Shown here: piece by piece, positions 45,866 to 55,959 of the stretch
How positions within the stretch are numbered: the first letter of the stretch is position 1
Layout: each line of letters opens with the position of its first letter
Origin: Phyllobacterium calauticae
GTDB lineage: Bacteria; Pseudomonadota; Alphaproteobacteria; Rhizobiales; Rhizobiaceae
Direction of reading: 5' to 3'
Assembly: GCF_019991125.1 (NCBI RefSeq)
Contig: NZ_JAGENB010000002.1
Location: 558,001-622,000 of the forward strand
DNA: 64,000 nucleotides
The notes under the pieces: model-generated
The model's input: the letters and a program-made list of their open reading frames with translations, nothing else
What the model was told of the DNA's origin: nothing
Database searches by the model: none
Translations under genes and position numbers: made by a program

Positions 45866-47680
45866 ATGGCATTTTTACGTAACGCCTTGCGCGGCGGAGC
45901 CTTCCGCAGCGTTCTCGGATTCACCTGGATTCACTGGCAGAAGCAGCCGGTGCGTCTGGCTATCATTCTTGGTGCAGTGCTGCTCTCGACACTGGCCGAC
46001 GTGCTGACGCCGCTCTATTCGGGGCGGCTGGTCGACGCGGTGGTCAATGGCGCGGCAACGGATGCCATTGCCTGGGATGCCGCGATGGCCGCGTTCTGGA
46101 CCCTGATGGCCCTGTCGCTGGGTGCCATCATCCTGCGGCACGTCACCTTCATGACGATCGTCAAGCTGACATTGAAAATGATGTCGGAGATTGCCTCCGG
46201 CGCGTTCTTCCGTGTCCAGCGCTTCTCGACGGACTGGCATGCGAACAGCTTTGCCGGCTCGACGGTGCGCAAGATCACGCGCGGCATGTGGGCGCTTGAC
46301 CTGCTGAACGATACGCTGCTGGTGGCGTTGTTTCCGTCCGTTGTCATGCTTGTCGGCTCGACCGTGCTGATGGCCTGGTACTGGCCCATGATGGGCGTCA
46401 TCATCGGCCTGGGATCCCTCGTGTTCGTAGGCGTGACGGTGGCGATGTCGCTTGGCTATGTCGCGCCGATGGCGAGCCTTGCCAATCGCTGGGATACCAA
46501 GCTCGGCGGTTCGCTGGCCGATGCGGTCAGCTGCAACATGGTGGTGAAGGGTTTCGGCGCGGAAAAGCGCGAGGATGCACGGCTGCTAAAAGTTCTTGCC
46601 AAGTGGCAGGACCGGACGCGGCGCACGTGGATCCGCGGCACCCGCAACGGCACGACGCAGGGTTCGCTGCTGCTCATCCTGCGGGCATCGGTCATCGGCT
46701 TTGCCCTGTGGCTGTGGTCCAGGGGGCAGGCGAGTGCGGGTGACATCACCTTCGTGCTGACGTCGTTCTTCATCCTGCAGGGCTACCTGCGGGAAGTCGG
46801 CATGCACATCCGCAATTTGCAGCGTTCGATCAACGATATGGAAGAGCTTGTTGACATTGAGAGTCAGCCGCTCGGCATTGATGACCGGCCCGGCGCCAAG
46901 CCGATCCAGATCACCAATGGCAAGATCGTGTTCGACAATGTGACGTTCCACTACGGGGCGCACCGGGCACCGCTCTATGACCGGTTCTCGGTGACGATCC
47001 GGGCGGGTGAGCGCGTCGGCCTTGTCGGCCACTCCGGTTCGGGCAAGACGACGTTCGTCAAGCTGATCCAGCGCCTGCACGACGTGAAGGCGGGGCATAT
47101 CCTGATCGACGGTCAGGATATTTCCGCCGTCACCCAGGCATCGCTGCGCCAGCAGATCGCCATCGTGCAGCAGGAGCCGATCCTGTTCCACCGGACGCTG
47201 GCCGAGAACATCGCCTATGCGCGGCCGACAGCCACGCAGGGCGAGATCGAGGAAGCGGCCCGGCAGGCCAGCGCGCATGACTTCATCATGGCCCTGCCGA
47301 AGGGCTATGGCACGCTGGTGGGTGAACGCGGTGTAAAGCTGTCCGGCGGCGAGCGCCAGCGTGTGGCCATCGCCCGGGCGTTCCTCGCGGATGCGCCGGT
47401 TCTGATCCTGGACGAGGCGACATCGAGCCTCGATTCGGAATCGGAAGTGCTGATCCAGCAGGCCATGGAACGGCTGATGCTGGGTCGGACGACGCTGGTG
47501 ATCGCGCACCGGCTGTCCACGGTGCGGGCACTCGACCGGCTGCTGGTCTTCGACCATGGCCGGATCGCGGAAGAGGGCAACCACGAAGCCCTGATCCGCC
47601 TGAACGGCGGCATCTACCGCAGCCTGTTCGAACGGCAGGCGCTGGAACTGACCAAGGGTCTTGTTCTGGCCGATGACTGA
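45866..47680 (+). CDS. ABC transporter with fused membrane and ATPase domains (exporter type)
   Basis: The product is 604 residues. Six membrane helices fill residues 30-310, followed by an ATPase with Walker A GLVGHSGSGKTTFVKL, signature LSGGERQRVAIARAF, Walker B VLILDEATSSLD and an H-loop in VIAHRLSTVRALD. It is a half-transporter that must dimerise. Substrate is not predictable; lipid, peptide or drug exporters share this design. A GNRA-capped hairpin follows the stop. Confidence 0.92.
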   Translation: MAFLRNALRGGAFRSVLGFTWIHWQKQPVRLAIILGAVLLSTLADVLTPLYSGRLVDAVVNGAATDAIAWDAAMAAFWTLMALSLGAIILRHVTFMTIVKLTLKMMSEIASGAFFRVQRFSTDWHANSFAGSTVRKITRGMWALDLLNDTLLVALFPSVVMLVGSTVLMAWYWPMMGVIIGLGSLVFVGVTVAMSLGYVAPMASLANRWDTKLGGSLADAVSCNMVVKGFGAEKREDARLLKVLAKWQDRTRRTWIRGTRNGTTQGSLLLILRASVIGFALWLWSRGQASAGDITFVLTSFFILQGYLREVGMHIRNLQRSINDMEELVDIESQPLGIDDRPGAKPIQITNGKIVFDNVTFHYGAHRAPLYDRFSVTIRAGERVGLVGHSGSGKTTFVKLIQRLHDVKAGHILIDGQDISAVTQASLRQQIAIVQQEPILFHRTLAENIAYARPTATQGEIEEAARQASAHDFIMALPKGYGTLVGERGVKLSGGERQRVAIARAFLADAPVLILDEATSSLDSESEVLIQQAMERLMLGRTTLVIAHRLSTVRALDRLLVFDHGRIAEEGNHEALIRLNGGIYRSLFERQALELTKGLVLADD

Positions 47681-47685
47681 TCCTG

Positions 47686-47709
47686 TGGGCCGCGCGAAAG
47701 CGCGGCCCA
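47686..47709 (+). terminator. GNRA-capped hairpin after the ABC exporter gene
   Basis: GGGCCGCGC and GCGCGGCCC form a perfect stem over a GAAA tetraloop, with one more T-A pair outside. It lies five bases past the stop. There is no long U-run. Confidence 0.65.
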
Positions 47710-47746
47710 TATTGATCTTCACGCGTCGTTCCGATATGCCCGACGC

Positions 47747-49120
47747 ATGACCATCACCGTCCGTTTTGCACCATCTCCGACCGGCTATATCCACATCGGC
47801 AACACGCGCACAGCCCTGTTCAACTGGCTGTTCGCGCTGAAACACAATGGCCAACTGATCCTGCGCTTCGATGACACCGACGTGGAGCGCTCGAAGACCG
47901 AATATGCCGAAGCGACCGCCGCTGATATCGAATGGCTTGGCATCAAGCCGGTGCGGGTTGAACACCAGTCCAAACGCTTTGCCTTTTACGATGCCGCCGT
48001 CGAGGTGCTGAAAGCCGCCGGCGTGCTTTATCCCTGCTACGAAACGTCGGAAGAACTCGAACGCAAGCGCAAGCTGCGCCTCGCGCGCCGCCTGCCGCCG
48101 GTCTATGGTCGCGATGCGCTGAAACTGACGGCGGAGGATCGCGCGAAGCTGGAAGCCGAGGGGCATCGCCCGCACTGGCGTTTCCTGCTGCCGAACTTCA
48201 AGGACGATCCGTTCGCGCCGGCGCGCACGATTGTCCACTGGGACGATATCGTGCGCGGCGAAGAGACCGTCGATCTCGCTTCGCTGTCCGATCCGGTGCT
48301 GGTGCGCGAAGACGGCACCTATCTCTACACGCTGACCTCCGTGGTCGACGATATCGACATGGGCATCACGCACATCATCCGCGGCGATGATCACGTCACC
48401 AACAGCGGCGTGCAGATTTCCATTTTTGAAGCGCTCGGTGCGAAGGCGCCGGCGCTTGGCCATCACAATCTGCTGACGACTGTTTCGGGCGAGGGACTGT
48501 CCAAGCGGACGGGAGCCCTGTCCGTCGGCAGCCTGCGCCGCGACGGCTATGAGCCGATGGCCGTGGTCAGCCTCGCCGTTCTGACGGGAACGTCGGAGAA
48601 TGTGGTTGCCATGCCTGACATGGCATCGCTCGCCGCAATCTTCGATCCGAAGGCAACATCGAAATCATCCTCGAAATTCGATCCGGCGGAACTCGATACG
48701 TTGAACCGCACGCTGATCCACGCCATGCCGTTCGACGTGGCTGAAGAGCGGCTGCGGGACATGGGGATCACCGGCGACAAGGCCGAAGCCTTCTGGCTCG
48801 CCGTGCGCGGCAATCTCACGCGCGTGGCCGATGCGGCGCTGTGGTGGAAGATCATTCAGGCCGGTCCCGTCAGTGACGAAGTCCTTGCTGAAGAGGATCG
48901 CGATTTCGTTGCGGCGGCTTTTGACGTGTTGCCGCAGGAGCCGTGGAGCCGCGAGACCTGGAAGCAGTGGACGGAAGCGGTGAAGGTTCAGAGCGGACGC
49001 AAGGGCAAGCCGTTGTTCATGCCACTGCGCATTGCCCTTACCGGGTTGGCTTCTGGTCCGGAGCTCGCAGATTTACTGCCCCTTCTTGGTCGGGAAGGAA
49101 CGTTGGCCCGACGACCCTGA
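47747..49120 (+). CDS. gltX: Glutamyl-tRNA synthetase (short, GltX2-like)
   Basis: The product is 457 residues. The HIGH-type motif is [19 protein letters not shown], and the KMSKS-type motif is [14 protein letters not shown]. The usual zinc-Cys pattern is absent, and [13 protein letters not shown] follows the acceptor-binding domain. Many Rhizobiales carry two GltX enzymes; this one matches the shorter copy and may be specific for one of tRNA-Glu or tRNA-Gln. Its last 83 bases overlap the convergent DUF2865 gene. Confidence 0.93.
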   Translation: MTITVRFAPSPTGYIHIGNTRTALFNWLFALKHNGQLILRFDDTDVERSKTEYAEATAADIEWLGIKPVRVEHQSKRFAFYDAAVEVLKAAGVLYPCYETSEELERKRKLRLARRLPPVYGRDALKLTAEDRAKLEAEGHRPHWRFLLPNFKDDPFAPARTIVHWDDIVRGEETVDLASLSDPVLVREDGTYLYTLTSVVDDIDMGITHIIRGDDHVTNSGVQISIFEALGAKAPALGHHNLLTTVSGEGLSKRTGALSVGSLRRDGYEPMAVVSLAVLTGTSENVVAMPDMASLAAIFDPKATSKSSSKFDPAELDTLNRTLIHAMPFDVAEERLRDMGITGDKAEAFWLAVRGNLTRVADAALWWKIIQAGPVSDEVLAEEDRDFVAAAFDVLPQEPWSRETWKQWTEAVKVQSGRKGKPLFMPLRIALTGLASGPELADLLPLLGREGTLARRP

Positions 49121-50093
49121 CCTTGCGGTTGGGATCGATCGGCTTGTCCGGCGACAGCGGTTTCGGTTGTTCCGCTTCGACTTTCGGCACGGCGGGTGTC
49201 CCCAGCTGAATAATCGATGACGGTTTTTTCTCCGGCTCTCCCACAGGCGCAGCCGGTTCGGCCTTGGCCTCGGCCGGTGCCGCCGGCTTGTTCGGTTCGG
49301 GGTTTTTCGCCGGCTCTGCCGATGGCAATGGTTCGGCCTTGACAGGCTCGACCGGTTTGATCGGTTCCGCCGGTTTGAGTGCTGGCTGTGTTTGTGCTGG
49401 CGCCGGTTTCGTCGCGGGCGCAGTCGCCGCCGGTTGCCGGGCTATTTCCTTGGGATTTCCAAGCGTGGTGTAATTGCCCGCCGTGCGCTGACAGGAGCAT
49501 TGCGGCGTGCCATTGGCGCCGACTTTCCTGAATTTGAACGCGTTGGGCATATCCGTATAGGCCTGGCCGCGCAGGGAAATCATCTGATCGACGGTTTCAC
49601 CGTTGGTCGAATGATAGAACAGTTTCGCGCCCGGGCATTGCGCCTGGCACTGCGCTTCGTCGCGGTGGAAATTCTCCGCGCCGGTCGCGTAGGAAATGGG
49701 GAAATAATAGCCGTCGCAGGTGCGCACGCAGAGCGTCTGATATTGTCCGCCGTAGACCGGCGCGGTGCTTTCCAGCGGCTCGTTTTCAACGGGCCGCTGG
49801 CCTCCGAGGACTTCATAGGGGCGGCGCCGGGGCTCCCCGTCTCGCGGTTCCACTTCGCGCGGCAAGACTTCGCGGTCAGGCTCATAGGATGCCGAGCAAT
49901 TGTTGGCGTCCATGGCAGCTTCCACCCGGTCGCGGCGCAGGTTCAACTCATACTCATCGGTGACGAAATCATTGTCGAGTTCGCGCAGACGCTGTTCCAT
50001 GCGGCTGCAAACGTCCGACTGGGCCGCTGCCAGCTGTGTTGACAACAGCAGCGTGCCCATGGCGAGTGCCGCGAAGTGTATGAACCGTTTCAT
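49038..50093 (-). CDS. DUF2865 exported protein with proline-rich tail
   Basis: The product is 351 residues. The signal peptide ends LAAAQS, and a cysteine-containing domain follows ([16 protein letters not shown] and [14 protein letters not shown]), typical of DUF2865. The second half is rich in Pro, Ala, Glu and Lys (for example [17 protein letters not shown]), a likely wall-spanning stretch. Function is unknown. Its 3' end overlaps the gltX 3' end in the opposite direction. Confidence 0.88.
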   Translation of the reverse strand: MKRFIHFAALAMGTLLLSTQLAAAQSDVCSRMEQRLRELDNDFVTDEYELNLRRDRVEAAMDANNCSASYEPDREVLPREVEPRDGEPRRRPYEVLGGQRPVENEPLESTAPVYGGQYQTLCVRTCDGYYFPISYATGAENFHRDEAQCQAQCPGAKLFYHSTNGETVDQMISLRGQAYTDMPNAFKFRKVGANGTPQCSCQRTAGNYTTLGNPKEIARQPAATAPATKPAPAQTQPALKPAEPIKPVEPVKAEPLPSAEPAKNPEPNKPAAPAEAKAEPAAPVGEPEKKPSSIIQLGTPAVPKVEAEQPKPLSPDKPIDPNRKVRVVGPTFLPDQEGAVNLRAPDQKPTR

Positions 50094-50185
50094 ATGGTCT
50101 AGTCCTGCAAGATCACGCGCAGCCTACCTGGCTGACTGCGCCTGAACCATCCATGAACGTGCGGCAGCAATAAGACGGCAGCGCG

Positions 50186-52483
50186 CTATTCCAGGCGCTG
50201 TGACGCCTCAACCACTGCCAGAGCCGTCATGTTGACGATACCGCGCGATGTCACCGACGGCGTCAGAATATGCACAGGCTTGGCGGCGCCGAGCAGAATG
50301 GGCCCGACATGCAGTGCATCGGTGACCGTCTTGACGACGTTGAGCGTGATGTTGGCCGCGTCGAGATTGGGGAAGACCAGAAGGTTGGCTTCGCCGCTCA
50401 AACGGGAATGCGGCAGCACACGCTCACGCAGGATTTCCGACAGGGCGGAATCGCCATGCATTTCGCCATCCTGCTCCAGATCCGGTGCCTTGGAGCGCAG
50501 GATTTCCGAAGCGGCGCGCATCTTGGCGGCACTTTCGGAATCGCGTGAACCGAAGTTGGAATGCGAAAGCAGGGCTGCCTTGGGCTCGATGCCGAAGCGG
50601 CGGATTTCGTTGGCGGCCAGAACCGTCTTTTCCGCAATCTCTTCGGCTGTCGGATCGATGCTGACATAGGTATCGGTCAGGAACAGCACGCCGCGCTGTG
50701 AAATCAGCAGGCTGAGTGCGGAAAAATTGCGGATGCCTTCGAGCTTGCCGATAATCTGGTCGACATTGCGCAGATGGCGCTCGAAACGGCCTTCCAGACC
50801 GCAGATCATGGCATCGGCTTCGCCGCGCATGATGGCCAGCGCTGCAATCACCGTGCCGCTGGCGCGGACCATGGTGCGTGCCACTTCCGGCGTGGTGCCG
50901 CGCCGGCCGGTCAGGTTCACCAAAAGGTCGACATAGTCGCGGTAGCGCGGATCGTCTTCCGGGTTGATGATGTCGAAATCGGTGCCGAGCTTGATCTTCA
51001 GGCCGTAGCGCTTGAGACGCGTCTCGATGACCTGCGGGCGGCCGATAAGCGTCGGGATCGCCGTGCCTTCCTCGAGCACCACCTGTGCCGCGCGCAGAAC
51101 CCGCTCGTCTTCGCCGTCGGAATAGATCACCCGTTTCTTCTCGGCAGTCCGCGCTGCGGTGAAGATCGGCTTCATGATCAGGCCGGAGCGGAAGACAAAG
51201 CGGTTCAGCTTGTCGAGATAGACCTCGAAATCCTCGATGGGGCGGTCGGCAACGCCGGTTTCCATGGCCGCCTTGGCCACTGCCGGCGCGATGCGCAGGA
51301 TCAGGCGCGGATCGAACGGCGAAGGAATGAGATAATTGGGGCCGAAGGTCGGTGTTTCGCCGGAATAGGCGCGGGCCGCCACATCCGATGGCTCCTCGCG
51401 GGCAAGCGCCGCGATGGCCTTGACCGCCGCCATCTTCATTTCCTCATTGATCGCCCGTGCGCCGCAATCCAGCGCGCCGCGGAAAATATAGGGGAAGCAG
51501 AGGACGTTGTTGACCTGGTTGGGGAAATCGGACCGTCCAGTGCAGATCATGGCGTCGGGGCGTGCCGCGCGCGCCTCTTCAGGCATGATCTCGGGATTGG
51601 GATTGGCGAGCGCCATGATCAGCGGGTTCGGCGCCATCTGTTTCAAAAGTTCCGGCTTCAGGACACCTGCCGCTGACAGGCCGAGGAACACGTCGGCACC
51701 GCCGATGACATCGGCCAGCACGCGTGCGTCAGTCTTCTGGGCATAGACGGATTTCCAGCGGTCCATCAGGGTGTTGCGGCCGTCATAGACGACGCCGTCG
51801 AGATCGCAGACCCAGATGTTCTTGCGGTTGGCGCCGAGCTTGACCAGGAGGTTGAGGCAGGCGAGCGCTGCCGCACCGGCGCCGGACGCCACGATCTTGA
51901 CCTTGGACAGATCCTTGCCGGCCAACTCCATGCCGTTGAGGATGGCTGCGGCGACGATGATCGCCGTGCCGTGCTGGTCGTCGTGGAACACCGGAATGTT
52001 CATCCTGGCACGGAGGATTTCCTCCACGTCAAAGCATTCCGGCGCCTTGATGTCCTCAAGGTTGATGCCGCCAAAAGTGGGTTCGAGCGCGGCAACGACA
52101 TCGACGATCTTGTTGATCTCCTGCGCGTCGATCTCGATGTCGAAGACGTCGATGTCGGCGAATTTCTTGAAGAGAACCGCCTTGCCTTCCATCACCGGCT
52201 TGGAGGCGAGGGGGCCGATATTGCCAAGACCAAGGACGGCAGTGCCGTTGGAGATGACGGCGACGAGATTGGCGCGGCTGGTATAATCGGCGGCTGTAGC
52301 AGGATTTGCATGAATGGCAAGGCAGGGCGCCGCCACACCGGGGGAATAGGCAAGGGCAAGGTCGCGCTGATTTCCAAGCGGCTTCGTCGCCTGGATTTCC
52401 AGTTTACCCGGCTGAGGAAAGCGGTGGTAAAACAGGGCGCTTTCTTCGAGGTCGGACTGGTTGGGCGAATTGTCCTTGGCCAT
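50186..52483 (-). CDS. maeB: NADP-dependent malic enzyme fused to a phosphotransacetylase-like domain
   Basis: The product is 765 residues. The N-terminal malic-enzyme part has [30 protein letters not shown] and a dinucleotide fold [13 protein letters not shown]. The C-terminal third (from about residue 440) resembles phosphate acetyltransferase, which is regulatory in this family. It decarboxylates malate to pyruvate. Length fits the NADP-type (Tme/MaeB) rather than the NAD-type of rhizobia, though cofactor cannot be fixed here. GGAGGATA precedes the ATG. Confidence 0.92.
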   Translation of the reverse strand: MAKDNSPNQSDLEESALFYHRFPQPGKLEIQATKPLGNQRDLALAYSPGVAAPCLAIHANPATAADYTSRANLVAVISNGTAVLGLGNIGPLASKPVMEGKAVLFKKFADIDVFDIEIDAQEINKIVDVVAALEPTFGGINLEDIKAPECFDVEEILRARMNIPVFHDDQHGTAIIVAAAILNGMELAGKDLSKVKIVASGAGAAALACLNLLVKLGANRKNIWVCDLDGVVYDGRNTLMDRWKSVYAQKTDARVLADVIGGADVFLGLSAAGVLKPELLKQMAPNPLIMALANPNPEIMPEEARAARPDAMICTGRSDFPNQVNNVLCFPYIFRGALDCGARAINEEMKMAAVKAIAALAREEPSDVAARAYSGETPTFGPNYLIPSPFDPRLILRIAPAVAKAAMETGVADRPIEDFEVYLDKLNRFVFRSGLIMKPIFTAARTAEKKRVIYSDGEDERVLRAAQVVLEEGTAIPTLIGRPQVIETRLKRYGLKIKLGTDFDIINPEDDPRYRDYVDLLVNLTGRRGTTPEVARTMVRASGTVIAALAIMRGEADAMICGLEGRFERHLRNVDQIIGKLEGIRNFSALSLLISQRGVLFLTDTYVSIDPTAEEIAEKTVLAANEIRRFGIEPKAALLSHSNFGSRDSESAAKMRAASEILRSKAPDLEQDGEMHGDSALSEILRERVLPHSRLSGEANLLVFPNLDAANITLNVVKTVTDALHVGPILLGAAKPVHILTPSVTSRGIVNMTALAVVEASQRLE

Positions 52484-52627
52484 GGATAATATCCTCCGGA
52501 AATTGGCTGGTCGCAACTTGGGATTTGCGATTCAATCTTTTTAGCATGCATAAATGACACGAAGAGCCATAAATGAAGTCCATTTTGTTACAAGTGTTTA
52601 TCGCAGGAAACCATAGACTTTTTAGCG

Positions 52628-52645
52628 GCGTCATAAGACTGTGAC
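52628..52645 (+). promoter_or_regulatory. Candidate Pho box upstream of plcP
   Basis: GCGTCATAAGACTGTGAC matches the rhizobial PhoB direct-repeat pattern (two CTGTCAT-like 7-mers, 4-base spacer) in 13 of 18 positions against CTGTCATAAATCTGTCAC as I recall it. It ends 65 bp before the plcP ATG. Position and target agree with phosphate-starvation control. Confidence 0.5.
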
Positions 52646-52710
52646 ATGAATCAGGTTTCTGTCAGACCAGAGGTACCGATGCGTACCGGCGCTGAACGGA
52701 GATCAGCCTC

Positions 52711-53532
52711 ATGGTTGAGCCAGAGACACGTAAGTTTCGCACGCTCTTTTTGTCCGATGTGCATCTTGGTTCCAAAGGCGCCAAGGCGACCTTCCTTCTG
52801 GACTTTCTGAAGTATCACGATGCGGATACGATCTATCTGGTCGGCGATATCGTCGATGGATGGCGTCTGCGCCGCAGCTGGCACTGGCCGCAGGAGCACA
52901 ACGACATCGTGCAGAAACTCCTGCGCAAGAGCCGCAAGGGCGCGCGCATCCTCTACATCGCCGGCAACCACGATGAATTCCTGCGCGATTTCCAGGGCAC
53001 GCATTTCGGCGGTATCGAGGTCATGGACCGCACGATGCACGAAACCGCTGACGGCCGTAAATTCCTCGTGATCCATGGCGACCAGTTCGACGTCGTCGTG
53101 CGCAATGCCCGCCACATCGCCTATCTCGGCGACTGGGCCTATGATGCGGCGTTGGCCATCAACACCATCATGAACAAGGTGCGGCGCATGCTCGGGCTGC
53201 GCTACTGGTCATTCTCCGCCTGGGCGAAATTCCGGGTGAAGAAGGCCGTCAACTTCATCGGTTCCTTCCAGACCGTCGTTTCCGACGAGGCCCGGCGCAT
53301 CGGCGCCGACGGCGTCATCTGCGGCCATATCCACCACGCCACCATCGAAGAAATCGACGGCATCGAATACATCAACACCGGCGACTGGGTTGAAAGCTGC
53401 ACCGCCATTGTCGAGCATCATGACGGCAAGATGGAACTCATCTCCTGGACGCATCTGATCGGAGAGAAGGCCGGCTTTGCGCCTGTCGTCAAACTCGAGG
53501 ACAAGCGTCCCAAGGCGGCGAATGCAGCCTGA
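52711..53532 (+). CDS. plcP: PlcP-type metallophosphoesterase (phospholipase C for lipid remodelling)
   Basis: The product is 273 residues. It has all calcineurin-type metal motifs: LFLSDVHLGS, VGDIVDGWRLRR, IAGNHDEFLR, VIHGDQFDVV and GHIHHATIEE. It resembles LpxH and is often annotated that way, but the adjacent glycosyltransferase and the upstream Pho box identify the PlcP group. PlcP cuts phosphocholine and similar headgroups from membrane phospholipids under phosphate limitation, giving diacylglycerol. The stop abuts the next start. Confidence 0.86.
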   Translation: MVEPETRKFRTLFLSDVHLGSKGAKATFLLDFLKYHDADTIYLVGDIVDGWRLRRSWHWPQEHNDIVQKLLRKSRKGARILYIAGNHDEFLRDFQGTHFGGIEVMDRTMHETADGRKFLVIHGDQFDVVVRNARHIAYLGDWAYDAALAINTIMNKVRRMLGLRYWSFSAWAKFRVKKAVNFIGSFQTVVSDEARRIGADGVICGHIHHATIEEIDGIEYINTGDWVESCTAIVEHHDGKMELISWTHLIGEKAGFAPVVKLEDKRPKAANAA

Positions 53533-54618
53533 ATGGCTTCTCCTGCCGAGATCGATCCGATGAAGAGGCTGGTCATCGTCTCCGATGCCTGGCATCCGCA
53601 GGTCAATGGCGTGGTGCGCACCCTGACCCAATTGCGCGAGCAGATGGAGGCGCGGGGCGTCGAGGTGACGATCATCTCACCCGCGGACTATCCATCGGCG
53701 CCATGTCCGACCTATCCGGAAATCCGGCTGGCACTGACCTATCCTGCGGCGGTGAAAGCCCGGATCGAGGCGCTGCAGCCCGCCTTCGTGCATATCGCCA
53801 CGGAAGGCCCGCTCGGCATCATGGCGCGGCGTGCCTGCCTGAAAAACAAGTGGCGCTTCACCACCAGCTTTCATACGCGTTTTCCCGAATATCTGCGTGA
53901 GCGTCTGCCCATTCCACTGGCCTGGACCTACGGCTTTCTGCGCCGGTTCCACAATGCTGCCGAGACCTGCCTTGTCCCGACACAGTCCATCTACGAGGAA
54001 CTGACCGAGCGCGGCTTCGACACGTTGCGCGTGTGGACGCGCGGTGTCGACCGCGATCTGTTCCGCCCGCAGGCGGATGTCGATCTCGGCCTCGCGCATC
54101 CCGTCTTTCTCTGCGTCGGCCGCGTTGCGCCGGAAAAGAATCTTGAAGCCTTTCTGGCGCTTGATCTGCCGGGAACAAAACTTGTCGTCGGCGACGGGCC
54201 GGATATGGATGAGCTGAAGCGCAAATTCCCCGACGCCGTGTTCGCCGGCAAGAAGGAGGGCGAGGAACTCGCCCGCCACTATGCGGGTGCCGATGTCTTT
54301 GTTTTTCCCAGCCGCACCGACACGTTCGGCCTGGTGCTGCTGGAAGCGATTGCCTGCGGGCTTCCGGTGGCGGCCTATCCGGTGGCCGGCCCGAAGGACG
54401 TCATCGGCGCGACGGGCGCAGGCGTTCTGTCAACCGACCTGCAGGAGGCTGCGCTGGGCGCACTTGCCATGGGGCGCGTCGATCCCGATGCCACCCTGCA
54501 GGGATTCAGCTGGGAAGCCTGCGCCGATATATTCGAGGATATTCTCACGGCGATTGCCGGTGCCAAGCCGCAGCTCGGCCACGAAGCGAACGCGGCGCGG
54601 ATTGCGTCCGCCGGCTAA
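53533..54618 (+). CDS. agt: Agt-type diacylglycerol glycosyltransferase (GT4)
   Basis: The product is 361 residues. It starts MKRLVIVSDAWHPQVNGVVR nine codons in, has the GT4 phosphate-binding FLCVGRVAPEKNLEAFLAL and the donor-site region VFVFPSRTDTFGLVLLEAIA. Its closest type is the Agrobacterium glucuronosyl/glycosyl-diacylglycerol synthase next to PlcP, which turns the diacylglycerol from PlcP into glycolipid. The ATG at 53533 directly follows the plcP stop; an ATG at 53560 is an alternative start. Confidence 0.82.
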   Translation: MASPAEIDPMKRLVIVSDAWHPQVNGVVRTLTQLREQMEARGVEVTIISPADYPSAPCPTYPEIRLALTYPAAVKARIEALQPAFVHIATEGPLGIMARRACLKNKWRFTTSFHTRFPEYLRERLPIPLAWTYGFLRRFHNAAETCLVPTQSIYEELTERGFDTLRVWTRGVDRDLFRPQADVDLGLAHPVFLCVGRVAPEKNLEAFLALDLPGTKLVVGDGPDMDELKRKFPDAVFAGKKEGEELARHYAGADVFVFPSRTDTFGLVLLEAIACGLPVAAYPVAGPKDVIGATGAGVLSTDLQEAALGALAMGRVDPDATLQGFSWEACADIFEDILTAIAGAKPQLGHEANAARIASAG

Positions 54619-54756
54619 TCTATATTTTCTGCGTTTATGATAATTGAGCTGGAAAAACCTTCAGCGTTTCTAGGCAGTTGGGCCAAATCGTGATATTTCG
54701 GAATACGGCTATTCATATATTCGTGCGCCGTTCCTCGATCCTCCGAAAGTCCCTCC

Positions 54757-55959
54757 ATGACAGCCGCCACTGCGGACACTTTTCACGAAAAACCGTCTCG
54801 TTTCGAGTTTCGGCTGTCTCTGGCCTATTTCGCGATTTTCATCTCAAGCGGCCTGCATCTGCCCTATTTTCCCCTGTGGCTGGAATTCCGTTCGCTGTCG
54901 CCGACGGAAATATCCATCGTCCTGTCCATGCCGCTGTTCGTGCGCGTCATCGCCGCGCCGCTGGTTTCCATTCTGGCCGACCAGTCCAGCGACCGTGCGC
55001 ATATCCTGACCATTGCCACCATTCTGGCGGTGATCGTCGCGGCTTTCTACTTTCTGCCGTTCAATTTCTTCGGCATCCTCGTCGTGTCGCTGGTGCTAGC
55101 CGCACCGTGGACATCGCAGGTTCCGCTGGCCGATACGATTGCGCTTTCAGGCGTGCGCCGCTACGGGGCGGATTTTGCCAGGATGCGCGTCTGGGGGTCC
55201 ATCGCATTCCTGCTGGCCTCCTTTGCCGGCGGCGTGCTGATCCAGCATACGGGTGAATGGATCATCCCGACGGTGCTGCTGGGTGCGCTGGTAGCCGCAT
55301 GCGGCATGAGTTTCGTGGTGCCGCGCATCGGCAAGCCGCGCCGCCTGTCGCCGCTGTCGGATATCGACATGGCAGATGCGGGCAGGGCGCTGCGCCGCCC
55401 GGCCTTCGTGACCTTCCTGATCGCCACGGGGATCACGCAGGCAAGCCACGCCTATGGCTACAGTTTTTCGGCCATCTACTGGAAGTCCATCGGCATTGAA
55501 GAGACGGTGATCGGGGCGCTCTGGTCCATCGCCGTGGTGGCCGAGGTGATCATGTTCACCTGCTTTCGCCGGGTTTTCGGACGCCTGCATCCGGCCAGGG
55601 TGCTGATGATCGGCTCAGCCGTCGCCATATTCCGCTGGACCATCTTCCCGCTGATCGTGCCCGCCGGTCTCGGCGTGGCTGGCTTTTTCGTCGTGCAGAG
55701 CCTGCATGCCTTCTCCTTCGCCCTGTCTTTCCTCGGCATGCAGAAAATGATCGCCATGACCATTCCCGAGGAGAAGGGTGGAACGGCGCAGGGCATATCC
55801 ACCTTCTTCATCGGCACGTCGCTGGCCATCGTCACCATGGTCTCCGGACCGCTCTACAGCGCCACCGGCATCTATGGTTTCTATGCCATGGTGGCGCTGG
55901 CGGCGGTCGGGCTTGTCCTGGCCAATGTTTCGCTTCGATTGGAGCAGCGCGAGCGCTAG
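54757..55959 (+). CDS. MFS transporter of the 3-phenylpropionate permease type
   Basis: The product is 400 residues with 12 helices. Early helices contain LAYFAIFISSGLHLPYFPLW, and the loop between helices 2 and 3 has ADQSSDRAHI. RMRVWGSIAFLLASFAGG fits the MFS_1_like/HcaT group. It likely imports an aromatic or other organic acid. It overlaps the convergent epimerase gene by four bases. The gene is expressed from its own promoter region. Confidence 0.87.
   Translation: MTAATADTFHEKPSRFEFRLSLAYFAIFISSGLHLPYFPLWLEFRSLSPTEISIVLSMPLFVRVIAAPLVSILADQSSDRAHILTIATILAVIVAAFYFLPFNFFGILVVSLVLAAPWTSQVPLADTIALSGVRRYGADFARMRVWGSIAFLLASFAGGVLIQHTGEWIIPTVLLGALVAACGMSFVVPRIGKPRRLSPLSDIDMADAGRALRRPAFVTFLIATGITQASHAYGYSFSAIYWKSIGIEETVIGALWSIAVVAEVIMFTCFRRVFGRLHPARVLMIGSAVAIFRWTIFPLIVPAGLGVAGFFVVQSLHAFSFALSFLGMQKMIAMTIPEEKGGTAQGISTFFIGTSLAIVTMVSGPLYSATGIYGFYAMVALAAVGLVLANVSLRLEQRER

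Noticed and set aside
46586-48466. 626-residue minus-strand frame across the ABC exporter and gltX
   Set aside because: It spans two real genes and the terminator between them, and its composition is that of a shadow.
52711-53532. LpxH (UDP-2,3-diacylglucosamine diphosphatase) as the main call
   Set aside because: Motifs fit both families, but the adjacent Agt-type glycosyltransferase and the upstream Pho-box-like site favour PlcP.
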